Part shown: positions 16,533-26,065 of the stretch, in pieces
Layout of the letters: every line of letters starts with the position of its first letter
Numbering within the stretch: the stretch's first letter is position 1
Source of the DNA: Bradyrhizobium sp. U87765 SZCCT0048
GTDB lineage: Bacteria; Pseudomonadota; Alphaproteobacteria; Rhizobiales; Xanthobacteraceae
Direction of reading: 5' to 3'
Length of the DNA stretch: 64,000 nt
NCBI RefSeq assembly: GCF_018131225.1
Contig: NZ_JAFCMM010000007.1
Location: 124,001 to 188,000 of the forward strand
The notes under the pieces: model-generated
The model's input: the letters and a program-made list of their open reading frames with translations, nothing else
Databases searched by the model: none
Told to the model about the DNA's origin: nothing
Translations under genes and position numbers: made by a program

Positions 16533-17354
16533 ATGCCATTCTACCGGCTTAACGAAGACGATCTTCGCCCCGACGACGCCGATGGTTTCGACCCCGAAGG
16601 CGTGCCGCGGGCGATCACTGCGTTTGGCGCTGATATCTCGACCCGGGGGATGGAGCTCGGCCTCCACGTCCATCGCAAGGCTGAGGTCATCCTGACCATG
16701 CGAGGCATCGTCCGGTGCGAGGCCGATCGCAGCGCCTGGATCGTGCCGCCGCGCTGCGCCGTGTGGATTCCCGGCAATCGGCCGCACAGCGTGACCTTCT
16801 CCGGACATGTCGAGGTCTACTGCGTGTTCATCGAGCCGGAAGTGGTGCCGACACTGCCCGGGCAATGCTGCGGGCTGTCGGTCTCGCCACTGCTCGAGCG
16901 CCTGCTGCTGCACGCCGCGACGATCCCGGTACTGTACGACATCGATGGCGCCGACGGCCGCATCGCCACGGTGCTGCTCGACCAGCTGGCGCGGGCGTCG
17001 GTCGAGATGCTGAACTTTCCGATGCCGGCCAACGCCAAGCTGCGCAACATCGCCGCGGCGATGATGGCCGAGCCCTCCGACCGCGCGACCATCGCCGACT
17101 GGGGCAAGCGCATGGCGATAGCGCCACGCACACTGACCCGCATGCTGCAGCGCGAGACCGGCATGAGCTTCGGCCGCTGGCGCCAGCAGCTTCATATTCT
17201 CATCGCCTTGCAGCGTCTCGCCGGCGGCGCGTCGGTGCAGGCCGTCGCGCTCGATCTCGGCTACGAAGGCGCCAGCGCGTTCGTCACCATGTTCCGCAAG
17301 GCGCTGGGCAAGCCGCCGGCACGCTATCTGGCGGAGCGCGGCGCGGCCGTATGA
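16533..17354 (+). CDS. AraC family transcriptional regulator
   Basis: A 273-residue regulator. The N-terminal cupin (about residues 35-110; ELGLHVHRKAEVILTMRG, IVPPRCAVWIPGNRPHSV) is the ligand-sensing part. The C-terminal AraC domain (about 168-268) carries two helix-turn-helix units: WGKRMAIAPRTLTRMLQRE and VQAVALDLGYEGASAFVTMF, followed by the FRKALGKPPARY signature. It lies 140 bases upstream of the co-directional O-methyltransferase and flavoprotein genes, which are candidate targets. Confidence 0.92.
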   Translation: MPFYRLNEDDLRPDDADGFDPEGVPRAITAFGADISTRGMELGLHVHRKAEVILTMRGIVRCEADRSAWIVPPRCAVWIPGNRPHSVTFSGHVEVYCVFIEPEVVPTLPGQCCGLSVSPLLERLLLHAATIPVLYDIDGADGRIATVLLDQLARASVEMLNFPMPANAKLRNIAAAMMAEPSDRATIADWGKRMAIAPRTLTRMLQRETGMSFGRWRQQLHILIALQRLAGGASVQAVALDLGYEGASAFVTMFRKALGKPPARYLAERGAAV

Positions 17355-17493
17355 GCGCGGCCGTGCGCCGCCGGCCTCGCGGCATCGTCTGACCAGATAT
17401 CGCAATTCGTTGTCCTGTCCACGGAATGTGATCGCGGCGGCGATGTCTTATCGTCGCGTCCGCATCGACACATCATCTCAGGGAGCCGGACAC

Positions 17494-18186
17494 GTGGATT
17501 CACTCAGCAGCGGCCTTGTCGCGGACATTCTCGCGCGCCTGCATCGGGAGGCGGAGGCAGCCGACGCGTCGCTGGCGCCATCCGGCGCGGGCAAGGCGGC
17601 AAGCCTCGACGCCATGGTCGACGAGTTCGTCGCGGCCGAGAAGCGCGACTTCCAGGAGGTGTATTCCGGCCTTGCCGACAACTTTCTCAACGTCTCGCCG
17701 CAGTTCGGACGCTTCCTCTACATGTGCGCGCGCGCCTGCCGGGCGCAGCGGATCGTCGAATTCGGCTCGTCCATGGGCGTCTCGGCGATCTACATGGCGG
17801 CGGCGTTGCGCGACATGGGCGGCGGCCGCCTGACCGGTACCGAGCTCGAGCCCGGCAAGGCGGAGCGTGCGCGGGCGAACATCGCGGCGGCGGGGCTTGC
17901 CGATGTCGTCGAGCTGCGTGTCGGCGATGCCCGCGACACGCTCGCCGCCGGCGTCGGCGGCACCATCGACATGGTGATGCTCGACGGCGCCTTCACGCTC
18001 TACCTTCCCGTGCTGAAGCTGCTCGAGCCGCATCTGCGGCCCGGCGCGCTAATCGTCGGAGAGAATGCGTTTGCCCGGGCGTCGGGCTATCTCGACCATG
18101 TGCGCAATCCGCAGAATGGCTACCTCTCCCTGCCACTGCCGTTCGATCTTGGGCGCGGCAACGAACTCACGGTGCGGACGCGATGA
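17494..18186 (+). CDS. SAM-dependent O-methyltransferase
   Basis: About 230 residues, family 3 (catechol/caffeoyl-CoA type) O-methyltransferase fold. The SAM-binding region reads RIVEFGSSMGVSAIYMAAAL, followed by the acidic motif GTELEPGKAERARANI and the metal/substrate region VMLDGAFTLYLPVLKLL. GTG 17494 is preferred because GGGAG precedes it at good distance; the ATG-initiated longer forms at 17410 and 17443 lack this. Likely methylates a small hydroxylated compound. The next gene, a flavoprotein, follows by 43 bases. Confidence 0.85.
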   Translation: MDSLSSGLVADILARLHREAEAADASLAPSGAGKAASLDAMVDEFVAAEKRDFQEVYSGLADNFLNVSPQFGRFLYMCARACRAQRIVEFGSSMGVSAIYMAAALRDMGGGRLTGTELEPGKAERARANIAAAGLADVVELRVGDARDTLAAGVGGTIDMVMLDGAFTLYLPVLKLLEPHLRPGALIVGENAFARASGYLDHVRNPQNGYLSLPLPFDLGRGNELTVRTR

Positions 18187-18229
18187 TCGGCCGCGCGCGA
18201 TCCCTTCATGGACGCGGGGGAGCGGGGTT

Positions 18230-18964
18230 GTGACCGAACCCGTTCATGAGGCGGCCCGGCACGGGCCCGTGACGCGCGCGCTGGTGCGATGGCTGATGCG
18301 ACCGGCGCGCGTGGCCGCGGTCGAGACGCTGTCGCCGCGCTTCCGCCTGGTCGATATCGAGGGCGAGGCGTTGCGGGACGTCACGTGGGCTGCGGGCCAG
18401 AAGATCCAGGTGTCGGTCGGCGGTGGCCTGAGCACGCGAACCTATACGCCGGTGATGTGGGATGCCGGCCGCGGCCGGACGCGGTTGCTCGCCTTCGCCC
18501 ATGGCGACGGTCTCGGCAGCCGATGGGTGAGCAGCCTTCGTGCAGGCGATCGCTGCCAGTTCTTCGGCCCGCGCCGCTCGCTCGACCTGTCCGCGCTCGC
18601 TGCGCCAATCGCACTGTTCGGCGACGAGACCTCGTTCGGCCTCGCAACCCTGCTGCGCGAGGACCCGCCGACGGCCGGCGCCATTCAGACGTTCGAGGTG
18701 TCGGATGCCGCGGAGGCGCGCGCGGTGCTGGCGTCGATCGGTATCGATCAGGCGACGCTGATCGAACGCCGCGCCGACGACGGCCATCTCGTCGCGGCCG
18801 CAGACGAGGTGCTGCGCTGCATTGGGAGCGGCGCTGATGTCGCGCTGACGGGCAGGGCCCCGTCGATCCAGCGCGTCGGCCGGGCACTGAAGGCCGCGGG
18901 CGTCCGGTCGACGCGGATCAGGACCAAAGCCTATTGGGCGCCGGGCAAGACCGGACTCGATTAG
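18230..18964 (+). CDS. Siderophore-interacting-type FAD-binding protein
   Basis: About 244 residues. It has a ferredoxin-reductase-like FAD domain with the flavin motif STRTYTPVMWD (residues about 63-73) and the FAHGDGLGSRWVSSLRAGD strand, then an NAD(P)-binding SIP domain (LFGDETSFGLATLL). Families with this layout reduce ferric siderophores in the cytoplasm. The C-terminus (STRIRTKAYWAPGKTGLD) matches the typical SIP ending around Y-W-x-P-G-x-x-G. GTG 18230 follows GGGGGAGCGG. It probably shares an operon with the O-methyltransferase; no siderophore genes are in the window, so the true substrate is open. Confidence 0.85.
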   Translation: MTEPVHEAARHGPVTRALVRWLMRPARVAAVETLSPRFRLVDIEGEALRDVTWAAGQKIQVSVGGGLSTRTYTPVMWDAGRGRTRLLAFAHGDGLGSRWVSSLRAGDRCQFFGPRRSLDLSALAAPIALFGDETSFGLATLLREDPPTAGAIQTFEVSDAAEARAVLASIGIDQATLIERRADDGHLVAAADEVLRCIGSGADVALTGRAPSIQRVGRALKAAGVRSTRIRTKAYWAPGKTGLD

Positions 18965-19276
18965 GTCGCCAACGCCCCCCAGGCCTCTTCGATGCGCCTC
19001 ATGAGGCGGCCTCGGCATCATCGTCGCGTGCGAATGCCAGGCGTTGCCGAGCATCCGCCGATGCATGCGAACGTCTTGTTCACGCATCTTTCCGCAATGT
19101 TGATGGCGTCGTTTCGCGATCGAGATTGCATTGCGACGCCAATGGTTTCCCAATGCTAACCATCGGTCGTCTTAAAAGTGTCATAATGAAACACTGCCGG
19201 GAACTCTTTACCCTTCGTCAATCAGGCAAGGTTGAATTAACCGCGATTTTCGCTGCGTGCGCGGGAAGGGGAAGTC
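18965..19276 (+). other. Intergenic region before the GGDEF-EAL gene; no gene seen
   Basis: This 312-base gap is AT-richer toward its 3' end (TTAAAAGTGTCATAATG, GAATTAACC). It probably carries the promoter of the PAS-GGDEF-EAL gene. A single half-site TTAACC is present, but not a full CtrA box. Confidence 0.4.
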
Positions 19277-21754
19277 GTGGGTGCCGTCAGGAAGACGATC
19301 GAGGACGAAGTTCTCGGCGAAGCGATGAACGACATGGAGACGCTGCGGCGCAAGTGGTTCGCCGCGCTGCGTCCCGGCGAGCAGCTCCCCGCGTACGAGG
19401 AAGTGGTGCTCGGCAGCATGGGACGGCTCGCCGACCACATGGCGCTGCTGCAAGGCAGCGGCGACACGCTGACCATCATGCGCACCGGCCGCGCATTGCG
19501 GCAGTGGCTCGGACAGGACGCATGGGACACCCGCGTCGCCGATCTCGCGCCTGAATACGCCGGCGTTCTGTCGGAAGTCGCCGCCAATGCGCTCGGCAGC
19601 CAGCGCCCATACGCCACCTCCGCCTATCATGTCGCCAACGGCATCGTCCGCACCTTCGACATCTATGCCATGCCGATGGCCTGCCGCTGGGGCCCGCCGC
19701 TGATCTCGATGTATGTCCATGAGCGTGGCGACGGTTACAGCCTTGTCGACACCATCTTCCGCGCCACCGACGACGGCTTTCTCGCGCTCGCGGCCTGCCG
19801 CAACGCCGGACGGGCGACGGTCGATTTCCAGATCGTCGACCTCAACGAAGGCGCTGCGCGCCTGCTGCAGCGGCCGGCCGAGACGCTGCGCTGGCATCGT
19901 CTCAGCGAGGGCGAGCACGACCTGTCGTCGCCCGAGGTGCTGCGGCGGCTTAGCGCCGTGATCGAGAGCAGCCAGCCGCAGCAGCTCGAAATCGCCACCG
20001 CCCGAGGCACGCATCTGCGCATCAGCGTCGCCGCGATCGGCGACCTGCTGTCCGCGACCGTCACCGACGTGACCGATCTCAAGCGTCGCGAACAGTCGTT
20101 CCGCCTGTTGTTCGAAAGCAACCCGATGCCGATGTGGGTGTTCGACGACGAGACGTTCGCCTTCATCGGCGTCAACGATGCGGCCATCGCCCATTACGGC
20201 TACAGCCGCGACCAGTTCCTGCACATGCAGACCAGCGACATCTGGCCGGCCGACGAGCGCGACATCCATCTCAAGACGCTGCGCGAACTCGACGACAGCT
20301 ACCAGTCGCGCCGCAGCTGGCGCCATCTCCGCGCCGACGGCAGCGAGATCGAGGTGCTGACCTATGGCCGCCGGGTCAATTTCGGCGGCCGCAGCGCCTT
20401 CATGGTGGCGATCATCGACGTCACCGAGCGGCGCAAGGCCGAAGCCAAGATCTCCTACATGGCGCATCATGACGCGCTCACGGACCTGCCGAACCGCGTG
20501 ATGCTGCAGCAGCGCCTGCAGCACACCGTCGAGCAGTGCAGCCGCGCCGACCGCCAGGCCGCGGTGCTATGCCTCGACCTCGACATGTTCAAGGGCGTCA
20601 ACGACACCTTTGGCCATCCGGTCGGCGACCGCCTGCTGCAACAGGTCGCGCAACGCCTCAAGGGAGCGCTCGGCGTCGGCGATCTCGCGGCCCGCCTCGG
20701 CGGCGACGAGTTCGCGCTGATCCTCGACCAGATCTCCGGACCTGCGGAAGCCGGCGACCGCGCCAACCAGTTGATCGCCGACCTCAGCCGGCCCTACGAC
20801 ATCGACGGCCGCGACATCACCATCGGCGCCAGCATCGGCATCGCCATCGCGCCGCTCGACGGCGACACCTCCGAGGCGCTGCTGCGCACCGCCGACATGG
20901 CGCTGTACCGCGCCAAGGCCGACGGCGGCGGCGCCCATCACTTCTTCGAACCGGAAATGGATCGCCAGGCCCAGGCGCGGCGGGCGCTCGAAGCCGACCT
21001 GCGTCATGCGCTCGCGAGCGGGGAGTTCGAGCTGCATTACCAGCCGCTGGTCAACCTGTCGGCCGACCGCATCACCTCGTTCGAGGCGTTGCTGCGCTGG
21101 CGCCATCCCGAGCGCGGCATGGTCTCGCCGGTGGAGTTCATCCCGGTCGCCGAAGACATCGGCCTGATCGTGCAGATCGGCGAATGGGTGCTGCGCACCG
21201 CCTGCAGCGACGCGGCGCAGTGGCCCACCGACATCAAGGTGGCGGTGAACCTGTCGCCGGTGCAGTTCAAGAGCCGTAACCTGGTGGCGGCGGTGGTGGC
21301 GGCCCTGGCGCATTCGCGCCTGCCGGCGCACCGCCTCGAGCTCGAGATCACCGAGTCGGTACTCCTCGCCGAAACCGACGCCAACCTGCAGACGCTGCAC
21401 CAGCTGCGCGGGCTCGGGGTGCGCATCTCGATGGATGATTTCGGCACGGGCTACTCGTCGCTGAGCTACCTGCGCAGCTTCCCGTTCGACAAGATCAAGA
21501 TCGACCGCTCGTTCATCCGCGACCTGCCGGATCGCGCCGACTGCATCGCCATCGTGCGGGCGATCTCGGGGCTGGCGCGCAGCCTCAGCATCGCGACGAC
21601 GGCGGAAGGGGTCGAGACGCGCGAGCAGCTCGACCGTCTGCGTGCTGAAGGCTGCACCGAGGTGCAGGGCTTCCTGTTCAGCCCGGCGCGGCCGGCGTCG
21701 TCGATCGGCGAATTGCTGGCGCGCTTCGGCAAGAACGCCGCCCAGGCGGCGTGA
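19277..21754 (+). CDS. PAS-GGDEF-EAL cyclic di-GMP enzyme
   Basis: An 825-residue cytoplasmic signalling protein starting at GTG. Residues 1-265 hold two divergent PAS-like modules. A clear PAS domain is at about 270-395 (SNPMPMWVFDDETFAFIGVNDAA to ITDVTERR-type end). The GGDEF domain (about 400-560) has an intact RLGGDEF active site near residue 474. The EAL domain (about 575-820) has intact EALLRW near residue 600 and DDFGTGYSS near 718. Both synthesis and hydrolysis of c-di-GMP are thus possible, with one normally dominating under PAS control. No membrane segment. A tandem PilZ receptor gene is about 10 kb away. Confidence 0.93.
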   Translation: MGAVRKTIEDEVLGEAMNDMETLRRKWFAALRPGEQLPAYEEVVLGSMGRLADHMALLQGSGDTLTIMRTGRALRQWLGQDAWDTRVADLAPEYAGVLSEVAANALGSQRPYATSAYHVANGIVRTFDIYAMPMACRWGPPLISMYVHERGDGYSLVDTIFRATDDGFLALAACRNAGRATVDFQIVDLNEGAARLLQRPAETLRWHRLSEGEHDLSSPEVLRRLSAVIESSQPQQLEIATARGTHLRISVAAIGDLLSATVTDVTDLKRREQSFRLLFESNPMPMWVFDDETFAFIGVNDAAIAHYGYSRDQFLHMQTSDIWPADERDIHLKTLRELDDSYQSRRSWRHLRADGSEIEVLTYGRRVNFGGRSAFMVAIIDVTERRKAEAKISYMAHHDALTDLPNRVMLQQRLQHTVEQCSRADRQAAVLCLDLDMFKGVNDTFGHPVGDRLLQQVAQRLKGALGVGDLAARLGGDEFALILDQISGPAEAGDRANQLIADLSRPYDIDGRDITIGASIGIAIAPLDGDTSEALLRTADMALYRAKADGGGAHHFFEPEMDRQAQARRALEADLRHALASGEFELHYQPLVNLSADRITSFEALLRWRHPERGMVSPVEFIPVAEDIGLIVQIGEWVLRTACSDAAQWPTDIKVAVNLSPVQFKSRNLVAAVVAALAHSRLPAHRLELEITESVLLAETDANLQTLHQLRGLGVRISMDDFGTGYSSLSYLRSFPFDKIKIDRSFIRDLPDRADCIAIVRAISGLARSLSIATTAEGVETREQLDRLRAEGCTEVQGFLFSPARPASSIGELLARFGKNAAQAA

Positions 21755-21773
21755 CAGGCGCGCGCGCATTTGA

Positions 21774-21860
21774 TCTCCTCATGGGGAGGAGCGCGGCAAA
21801 CCGGCCTCATCGCTCGAGACGCCCGCTGCGCGGGCTCCTCAGAACGAGGGGCAAGGCCGG
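21774..21860. repeat. REP-like intergenic palindromic element
   Basis: After the GGDEF-EAL stop the sequence CTCCTCATGGGGAGGAGCG, then GCCCGC-TGC-GCGGGC and CTCCTCAGAACGAGG, forms nested inverted repeats. It resembles intergenic palindromes common in Bradyrhizobium-type genomes. It lies between convergent genes and has no coding content. Confidence 0.5.
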
Positions 21861-21927
21861 CGCGGGAATCGCGCGATGGATCTGCCGCCACCCGGCGATG
21901 CGACTGTTCGCGCCGGGGACATGAATC

Positions 21928-22491
21928 TCAAAAGCGCGTGACGATTTCAGCGAGGTTCGGCCGCGGCCGGTCCTCGACGGGATGATCGATCCGGCCGATG
22001 TGGATGAAGCCCGCCATCTTCTCGTCGGCGCGCAGGCCGAGCGCGGTCAGCACGTCGCGGTCGAACGAGAACCAGCCGGTCAGCCAGTTGGCGACGTAGC
22101 CGAGCGCATTCGCGGCAGTGACGATGTTCATGGCGCTGGCGCCGGCGGACAGCTCCTGCTCCCACGCCGGGACCTTGGGATGCGCCCTGGGCGCGGAGAT
22201 CACGGCGATCACCAGCGGCGCCTCGGCGAGGCGGTGGCGTTCGATCTCGATCTGCTCGCGGGAGGCGTCGGGATTCTTCGCGGCGAACACACGCGCGATG
22301 ACGTCGCCGGCCTTCAGCCGCGCATCGCCCTCGAACACGATGAAGCGCCATGGTGCGATCTTGCCGTGGTCCGGCACGCGTGCGCCGATGGTCAGGATGG
22401 TGTCTAGCTCGGCCGGGGAGGGGCCGGGACCGCTCATCTCGCGCGGCTTGGCGGAACGGCGGGTTTTCAGCAACTGCAACGTGTCGGACAA
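21928..22491 (-). CDS. Nitroreductase family protein
   Basis: About 187 residues, FMN-dependent nitroreductase of the YdjA-like compact group. Characteristic pieces are LLKTRRSAKPREM at the N-terminus, the FMN-contacting GARVPDHGKIAPWRFIVF, the core SAGASAMNIVTAANALGYVANWLTG, and the C-terminal FIHIGR. TTG 22491 follows AAGGGGAC at good distance and yields the usual MSDTL start; ATG 22506 is the alternative. Family members reduce nitro compounds, quinones or act as dehydrogenases. It is not obviously linked to thrS. Confidence 0.9.
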   Translation of the reverse strand: MSDTLQLLKTRRSAKPREMSGPGPSPAELDTILTIGARVPDHGKIAPWRFIVFEGDARLKAGDVIARVFAAKNPDASREQIEIERHRLAEAPLVIAVISAPRAHPKVPAWEQELSAGASAMNIVTAANALGYVANWLTGWFSFDRDVLTALGLRADEKMAGFIHIGRIDHPVEDRPRPNLAEIVTRF

Positions 22492-22684
22492 GCTTGTCCC
22501 CTTCATGTCGTGAATGCAGGTGTCGGATCGCGGCTTGATACCACGCGGCCCCGTGAGCGGCGATACGCCGCGGCGGCCTTTAAAGCGATTCTCGTCGGGC
22601 AGCCGCGCGGGCGCTCCGGGCCGGTTCCGGGCCCCTGAAATGGATCCGGCGGCACGCGGCCGCCGGAGGTTGTCGAAGAGCGTG

Positions 22685-24715
22685 TCAGCCGAGGCGGGCG
22701 CGCTTGATGTCGGGCGGCGTCGCCTCGTCGACGAGCGCGGCGATCGCCTCGTCGAGCGGCACCACCGTCTGGCCGTCGCTGCCGAGGCGGCGGATCGACA
22801 CCGTGCGGTTCTCCGCTTCCTTCTTGCCGACCACCAGCAGCGCCGGGATCTTGGCCAGCGAGTGCTCGCGCACCTTGTAGTTGATCTTCTCGTTGCGCAG
22901 GTCGATGTCGGCGCGCAGGCCCGCGCGGCGCACCGCCGCCAGCACCTGCCTGGCGTAGTCGTCGCCTTCCGAGGTGATCGTGGTGACGATCGCCTGGGTC
23001 GGCGCCAGCCACAGCGGGAAGTGACCGGCGAAGTGCTCGATCAGGATGCCGGTGAAGCGTTCCATCGAACCGCAGATCGCGCGATGCACCATCACCGGCG
23101 TCTTCTTGGCGCCGTCGGCGTCGATGTAGAACGCACCGAACCGCTCCGGCAGGTTGAAGTCGACCTGCGTGGTGCCGCACTGCCAGTCGCGGCCGATGGC
23201 GTCGCGCAGCACGTACTCGAACTTCGGCCCGTAGAACGCGCCTTCGCCCGGATTGATCGCGGTCTTGATGCGGTTGCCCGAGCGGGCCTGGATCTCGCTC
23301 AGCACGGTCGCCATGACGCGCTCGGCGTGATCCCACGCCTCGTCGGAGCCGACGCGCTTCTCGGGACGGGTCGACAGCTTGACCGTGAGCTCGCCCTCGA
23401 AGCCGAAGTCGTCATAGGTCGACAGGATCAGGTCGTTGATCTTGAGACACTCGTCGGCGAGCTGCTGCTCGGTGCAGAACACGTGAGCGTCGTCCTGGGT
23501 GAAGCCGCGCACGCGCATCAGGCCATGCATCGCGCCCGATGGCTCATAGCGATGCACCACGCCGAATTCGGCGAGGCGCAGCGGCAGGTCGCGGTAGCTC
23601 TTGAGGCCATGCTTGAAGATCTGCACGTGACCCGGGCAGTTCATCGGCTTGATCGCGAACCAGCGCTTGTCCTCGGCCTCTTCGCCGGCCGACTGCGCCG
23701 CGAACATGTTCTCGCGGTACCAGTCCCAGTGGCCCGAGGTCTCCCACAGCGACTTGTCGAGCATCTGAGGCGCGTTGACCTCGTCGTAGTCGCCGGCGAG
23801 GCGGCGGCGCATGTAGGCGACGATCGACTGGAACAGGCTCCAGCCCTTGGCGTGCCAGAACACGACGCCGGGGCCTTCCTCCTGGAAGTGGAAGAGGTCG
23901 AGTTCGCGGCCGAGCTTGCGGTGGTCGCGCTTCTCGGCTTCCTCGAGCTGCTTGAGGTAGGCGTCGAGCTGTTCCTGCTTGGCGAAGGCGGTGCCGTAGA
24001 TGCGGGTCAGCATCGGGTTCTTGGCATCGCCGCGCCAGTAGGCGCCGGCCACCTTCATCAGCTTGAAGGCGGTGCCGACCTTGCCCGTCGAGGTCATGTG
24101 CGGACCGCGGCAGAGGTCGAACCATTCGCCCTGCTTGTAGATCTTGATGGTCTGGTCCTCGGGGATGGCGTCGACCAGCTCGACCTTGAACAGCTCGCCC
24201 TTGTCCTGAAACACCTTCTTGGTGTCGTCGCGCGTCCAGATCTCCTTGGTGAAGGGAGCGTCGCGCGCGATGATCTCGCGCATCTTTTTCTCGATGGCGG
24301 CGAAGTCTTCCGGGGTGAACGGCTCGTTGCGGAAGAAGTCGTAATAGAATCCGTTCTCGATCACCGGGCCGATGGTCACCTGGGTGCCCGGCCATAACGC
24401 CTGCACCGCCTCGGCGAGCACGTGGGCGGCGTCGTGCCGGATCAGCTCGAGCGCGCGGGGATCGTCACGGTTGACGAACTCGATGGCCGCGTCGTGCTCG
24501 ATCGGATCGGCGAGGTCGGTCAATTGGCCGTCGAGGGTCATTGCCACGGTGCGCTTGGCGAGCGAGGGCGAGATGCCCCTGGCGATGTCAAGGCCGGTGG
24601 TGTGTCGGGGAAACTGGCGCCGCGCGCCATCGGGGAAGGTCACAGTGACCGGCTCGGTCTGGGCTTCTGCTGGGCGCAGGTTGGCGAGGCCGAAAACGAA
24701 CTTGGATTCCGTCAT
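22685..24715 (-). CDS. thrS: Threonyl-tRNA synthetase
   Basis: A 676-residue class II aminoacyl-tRNA synthetase. It contains an N-terminal TGS domain (about residues 20-85), the editing domain (RHDAAHVLAEAVQALWP and FDLCRGPHM), the catalytic core with motif 2 (EPSGAMHGLMRVRGFTQDD) and motif 3 (SMERFTGILIEHFAG), and the anticodon-binding domain (about 575-676, ending KRARLG). The start is supported by GAGGAGATGACAT upstream. Charges tRNA-Thr with threonine; a tRNA-Thr(UGU) gene is in this window at 40.5 kb. No T-box leader is apparent. Confidence 0.98.
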   Translation of the reverse strand: MTESKFVFGLANLRPAEAQTEPVTVTFPDGARRQFPRHTTGLDIARGISPSLAKRTVAMTLDGQLTDLADPIEHDAAIEFVNRDDPRALELIRHDAAHVLAEAVQALWPGTQVTIGPVIENGFYYDFFRNEPFTPEDFAAIEKKMREIIARDAPFTKEIWTRDDTKKVFQDKGELFKVELVDAIPEDQTIKIYKQGEWFDLCRGPHMTSTGKVGTAFKLMKVAGAYWRGDAKNPMLTRIYGTAFAKQEQLDAYLKQLEEAEKRDHRKLGRELDLFHFQEEGPGVVFWHAKGWSLFQSIVAYMRRRLAGDYDEVNAPQMLDKSLWETSGHWDWYRENMFAAQSAGEEAEDKRWFAIKPMNCPGHVQIFKHGLKSYRDLPLRLAEFGVVHRYEPSGAMHGLMRVRGFTQDDAHVFCTEQQLADECLKINDLILSTYDDFGFEGELTVKLSTRPEKRVGSDEAWDHAERVMATVLSEIQARSGNRIKTAINPGEGAFYGPKFEYVLRDAIGRDWQCGTTQVDFNLPERFGAFYIDADGAKKTPVMVHRAICGSMERFTGILIEHFAGHFPLWLAPTQAIVTTITSEGDDYARQVLAAVRRAGLRADIDLRNEKINYKVREHSLAKIPALLVVGKKEAENRTVSIRRLGSDGQTVVPLDEAIAALVDEATPPDIKRARLG

Positions 24716-24897
24716 ATGTCATCTCCTCAAGCTCACTCCTGCGAACGGACGCAGGTAAGCGGAAAACAGGGGTATAACAGCCAGTGCCGGTGTTGCAAGG
24801 CATCGGGGCGGTGAGGGGGGGCCACCGGCGGCAGGCGCAAAACACCGTTGCAAATCCTGATATATGCAGCTGCATTGAACTCGCCTATCGTTCTCCC

Positions 24898-26055
24898 ATG
24901 AACAAGTCTGTGGCGCCCACGGCCCTGATGCTGGGAAATTTCGTCACCGGTCTCGCGGTCATGTCGCCGGCAGGCATGCTCGGCGATCTCGCCCGCGCGC
25001 TCGGCGTATCGATTCCCCAGGCCGGCCTGCTCATCACCTTCGGCGCGGTGCTGCTGTGCATCGGCTCGCCGCTGATGGTCTGGCTCACCAGCCGTCTCGA
25101 CCGCCGCATCCTGCTGGCGACCAGCATGGCCGGGGTGGCGGTGTGCCATGTCGCCGTGCTCGCTGCGCCCGACTACGCCACGCTGATGGCGCTGCGGCTT
25201 GTCATGCTGGCCTTCCTCGTGGTGTTCACGCCCGTCGCCGCCGGCACCGTCAGCATGATCGTGCCCGAGGCGCAGCGCGCCAGCGGCATTGCCTACGTTT
25301 TCCTCGGCTGGTCGCTCGCGCTCGTCGCGGGCCTGCCGCTCGTGACCTACATGTCGGCGCATTTCGGCTGGCGTGAGGCGCTGCTCGCCATCGGCATCAT
25401 GGCGGCGATCGCGGCGCTGCTGATCGTGCTGGCGCTGCCGCGCGGCCTCGTCGGCGCGCCGGTCGAGCTGCGCACCTGGACGATGATCGGTCGCAACCGT
25501 CTCATCCTGCTGCTGCTGCTGATCACCACGCTGCAGATCACCGGACAGTTCTGCACCTTCACCTATCTCGGGCCGCTGCTGGCGCGGCTCACCGAGGCGA
25601 GCCCGGCGACGGTCGGTCTTGCGTTCAGCCTGTTCGGCATCTGCGGCCTCGTCGGCAATCTCGTGGCGATGCGCATCGTCGGCCGCATTGGAGCGTTCTG
25701 GACGTCGCTGATCTTCCTCGGCGCCATGCTGTGCGGCAGCCTGGTGTGGGTGGTCGGGGTCGGCGCGGCGGCGCTGCCGCTGTTGCTCGGCGCCAGCGTG
25801 CTGTGGGGCCTGGGCTTTGCCGCCATCAACTCGATGCAGCAGTCGCGCCTCGTCGGCGCCGCGCCCGCCTTCGCCAGCGCCTCGGTCGCGCTCAACACCT
25901 CGATGGTGTATGTCGGACAGGCGGCGGGGTCGGCGATCGGGGGCAGGTTCTTCGAGCAGCAGCTGTTCCACGCCCACGGCTATGCGGGGATCACGTTCGT
26001 GCTGCTGGCGATCGGGGTTGCGTTCCTCACCCGTCCGGCGCGCGCCGTGGCGTGA
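24898..26055 (+). CDS. MFS transporter, DHA1/AraJ-like
   Basis: About 385 residues with twelve predicted membrane helices. The major facilitator loop 2-3 motif (VWLTSRLDRR) follows helix 2, and the second half begins after a central polar loop (RGLVGAPVELRTWTMIGRN). The pattern matches the AraJ/YdhP drug and sugar efflux group. The gene starts at ATG 24898 with almost no ribosome-binding site, and the AT-rich TTGCAAATCCTGATATATG just upstream may contain the promoter. The lipoprotein gene begins 10 bases after the stop, so they are co-transcribed. Substrate unknown. Confidence 0.88.
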   Translation: MNKSVAPTALMLGNFVTGLAVMSPAGMLGDLARALGVSIPQAGLLITFGAVLLCIGSPLMVWLTSRLDRRILLATSMAGVAVCHVAVLAAPDYATLMALRLVMLAFLVVFTPVAAGTVSMIVPEAQRASGIAYVFLGWSLALVAGLPLVTYMSAHFGWREALLAIGIMAAIAALLIVLALPRGLVGAPVELRTWTMIGRNRLILLLLLITTLQITGQFCTFTYLGPLLARLTEASPATVGLAFSLFGICGLVGNLVAMRIVGRIGAFWTSLIFLGAMLCGSLVWVVGVGAAALPLLLGASVLWGLGFAAINSMQQSRLVGAAPAFASASVALNTSMVYVGQAAGSAIGGRFFEQQLFHAHGYAGITFVLLAIGVAFLTRPARAVA

Positions 26056-26065
26056 GAGGTGACGA

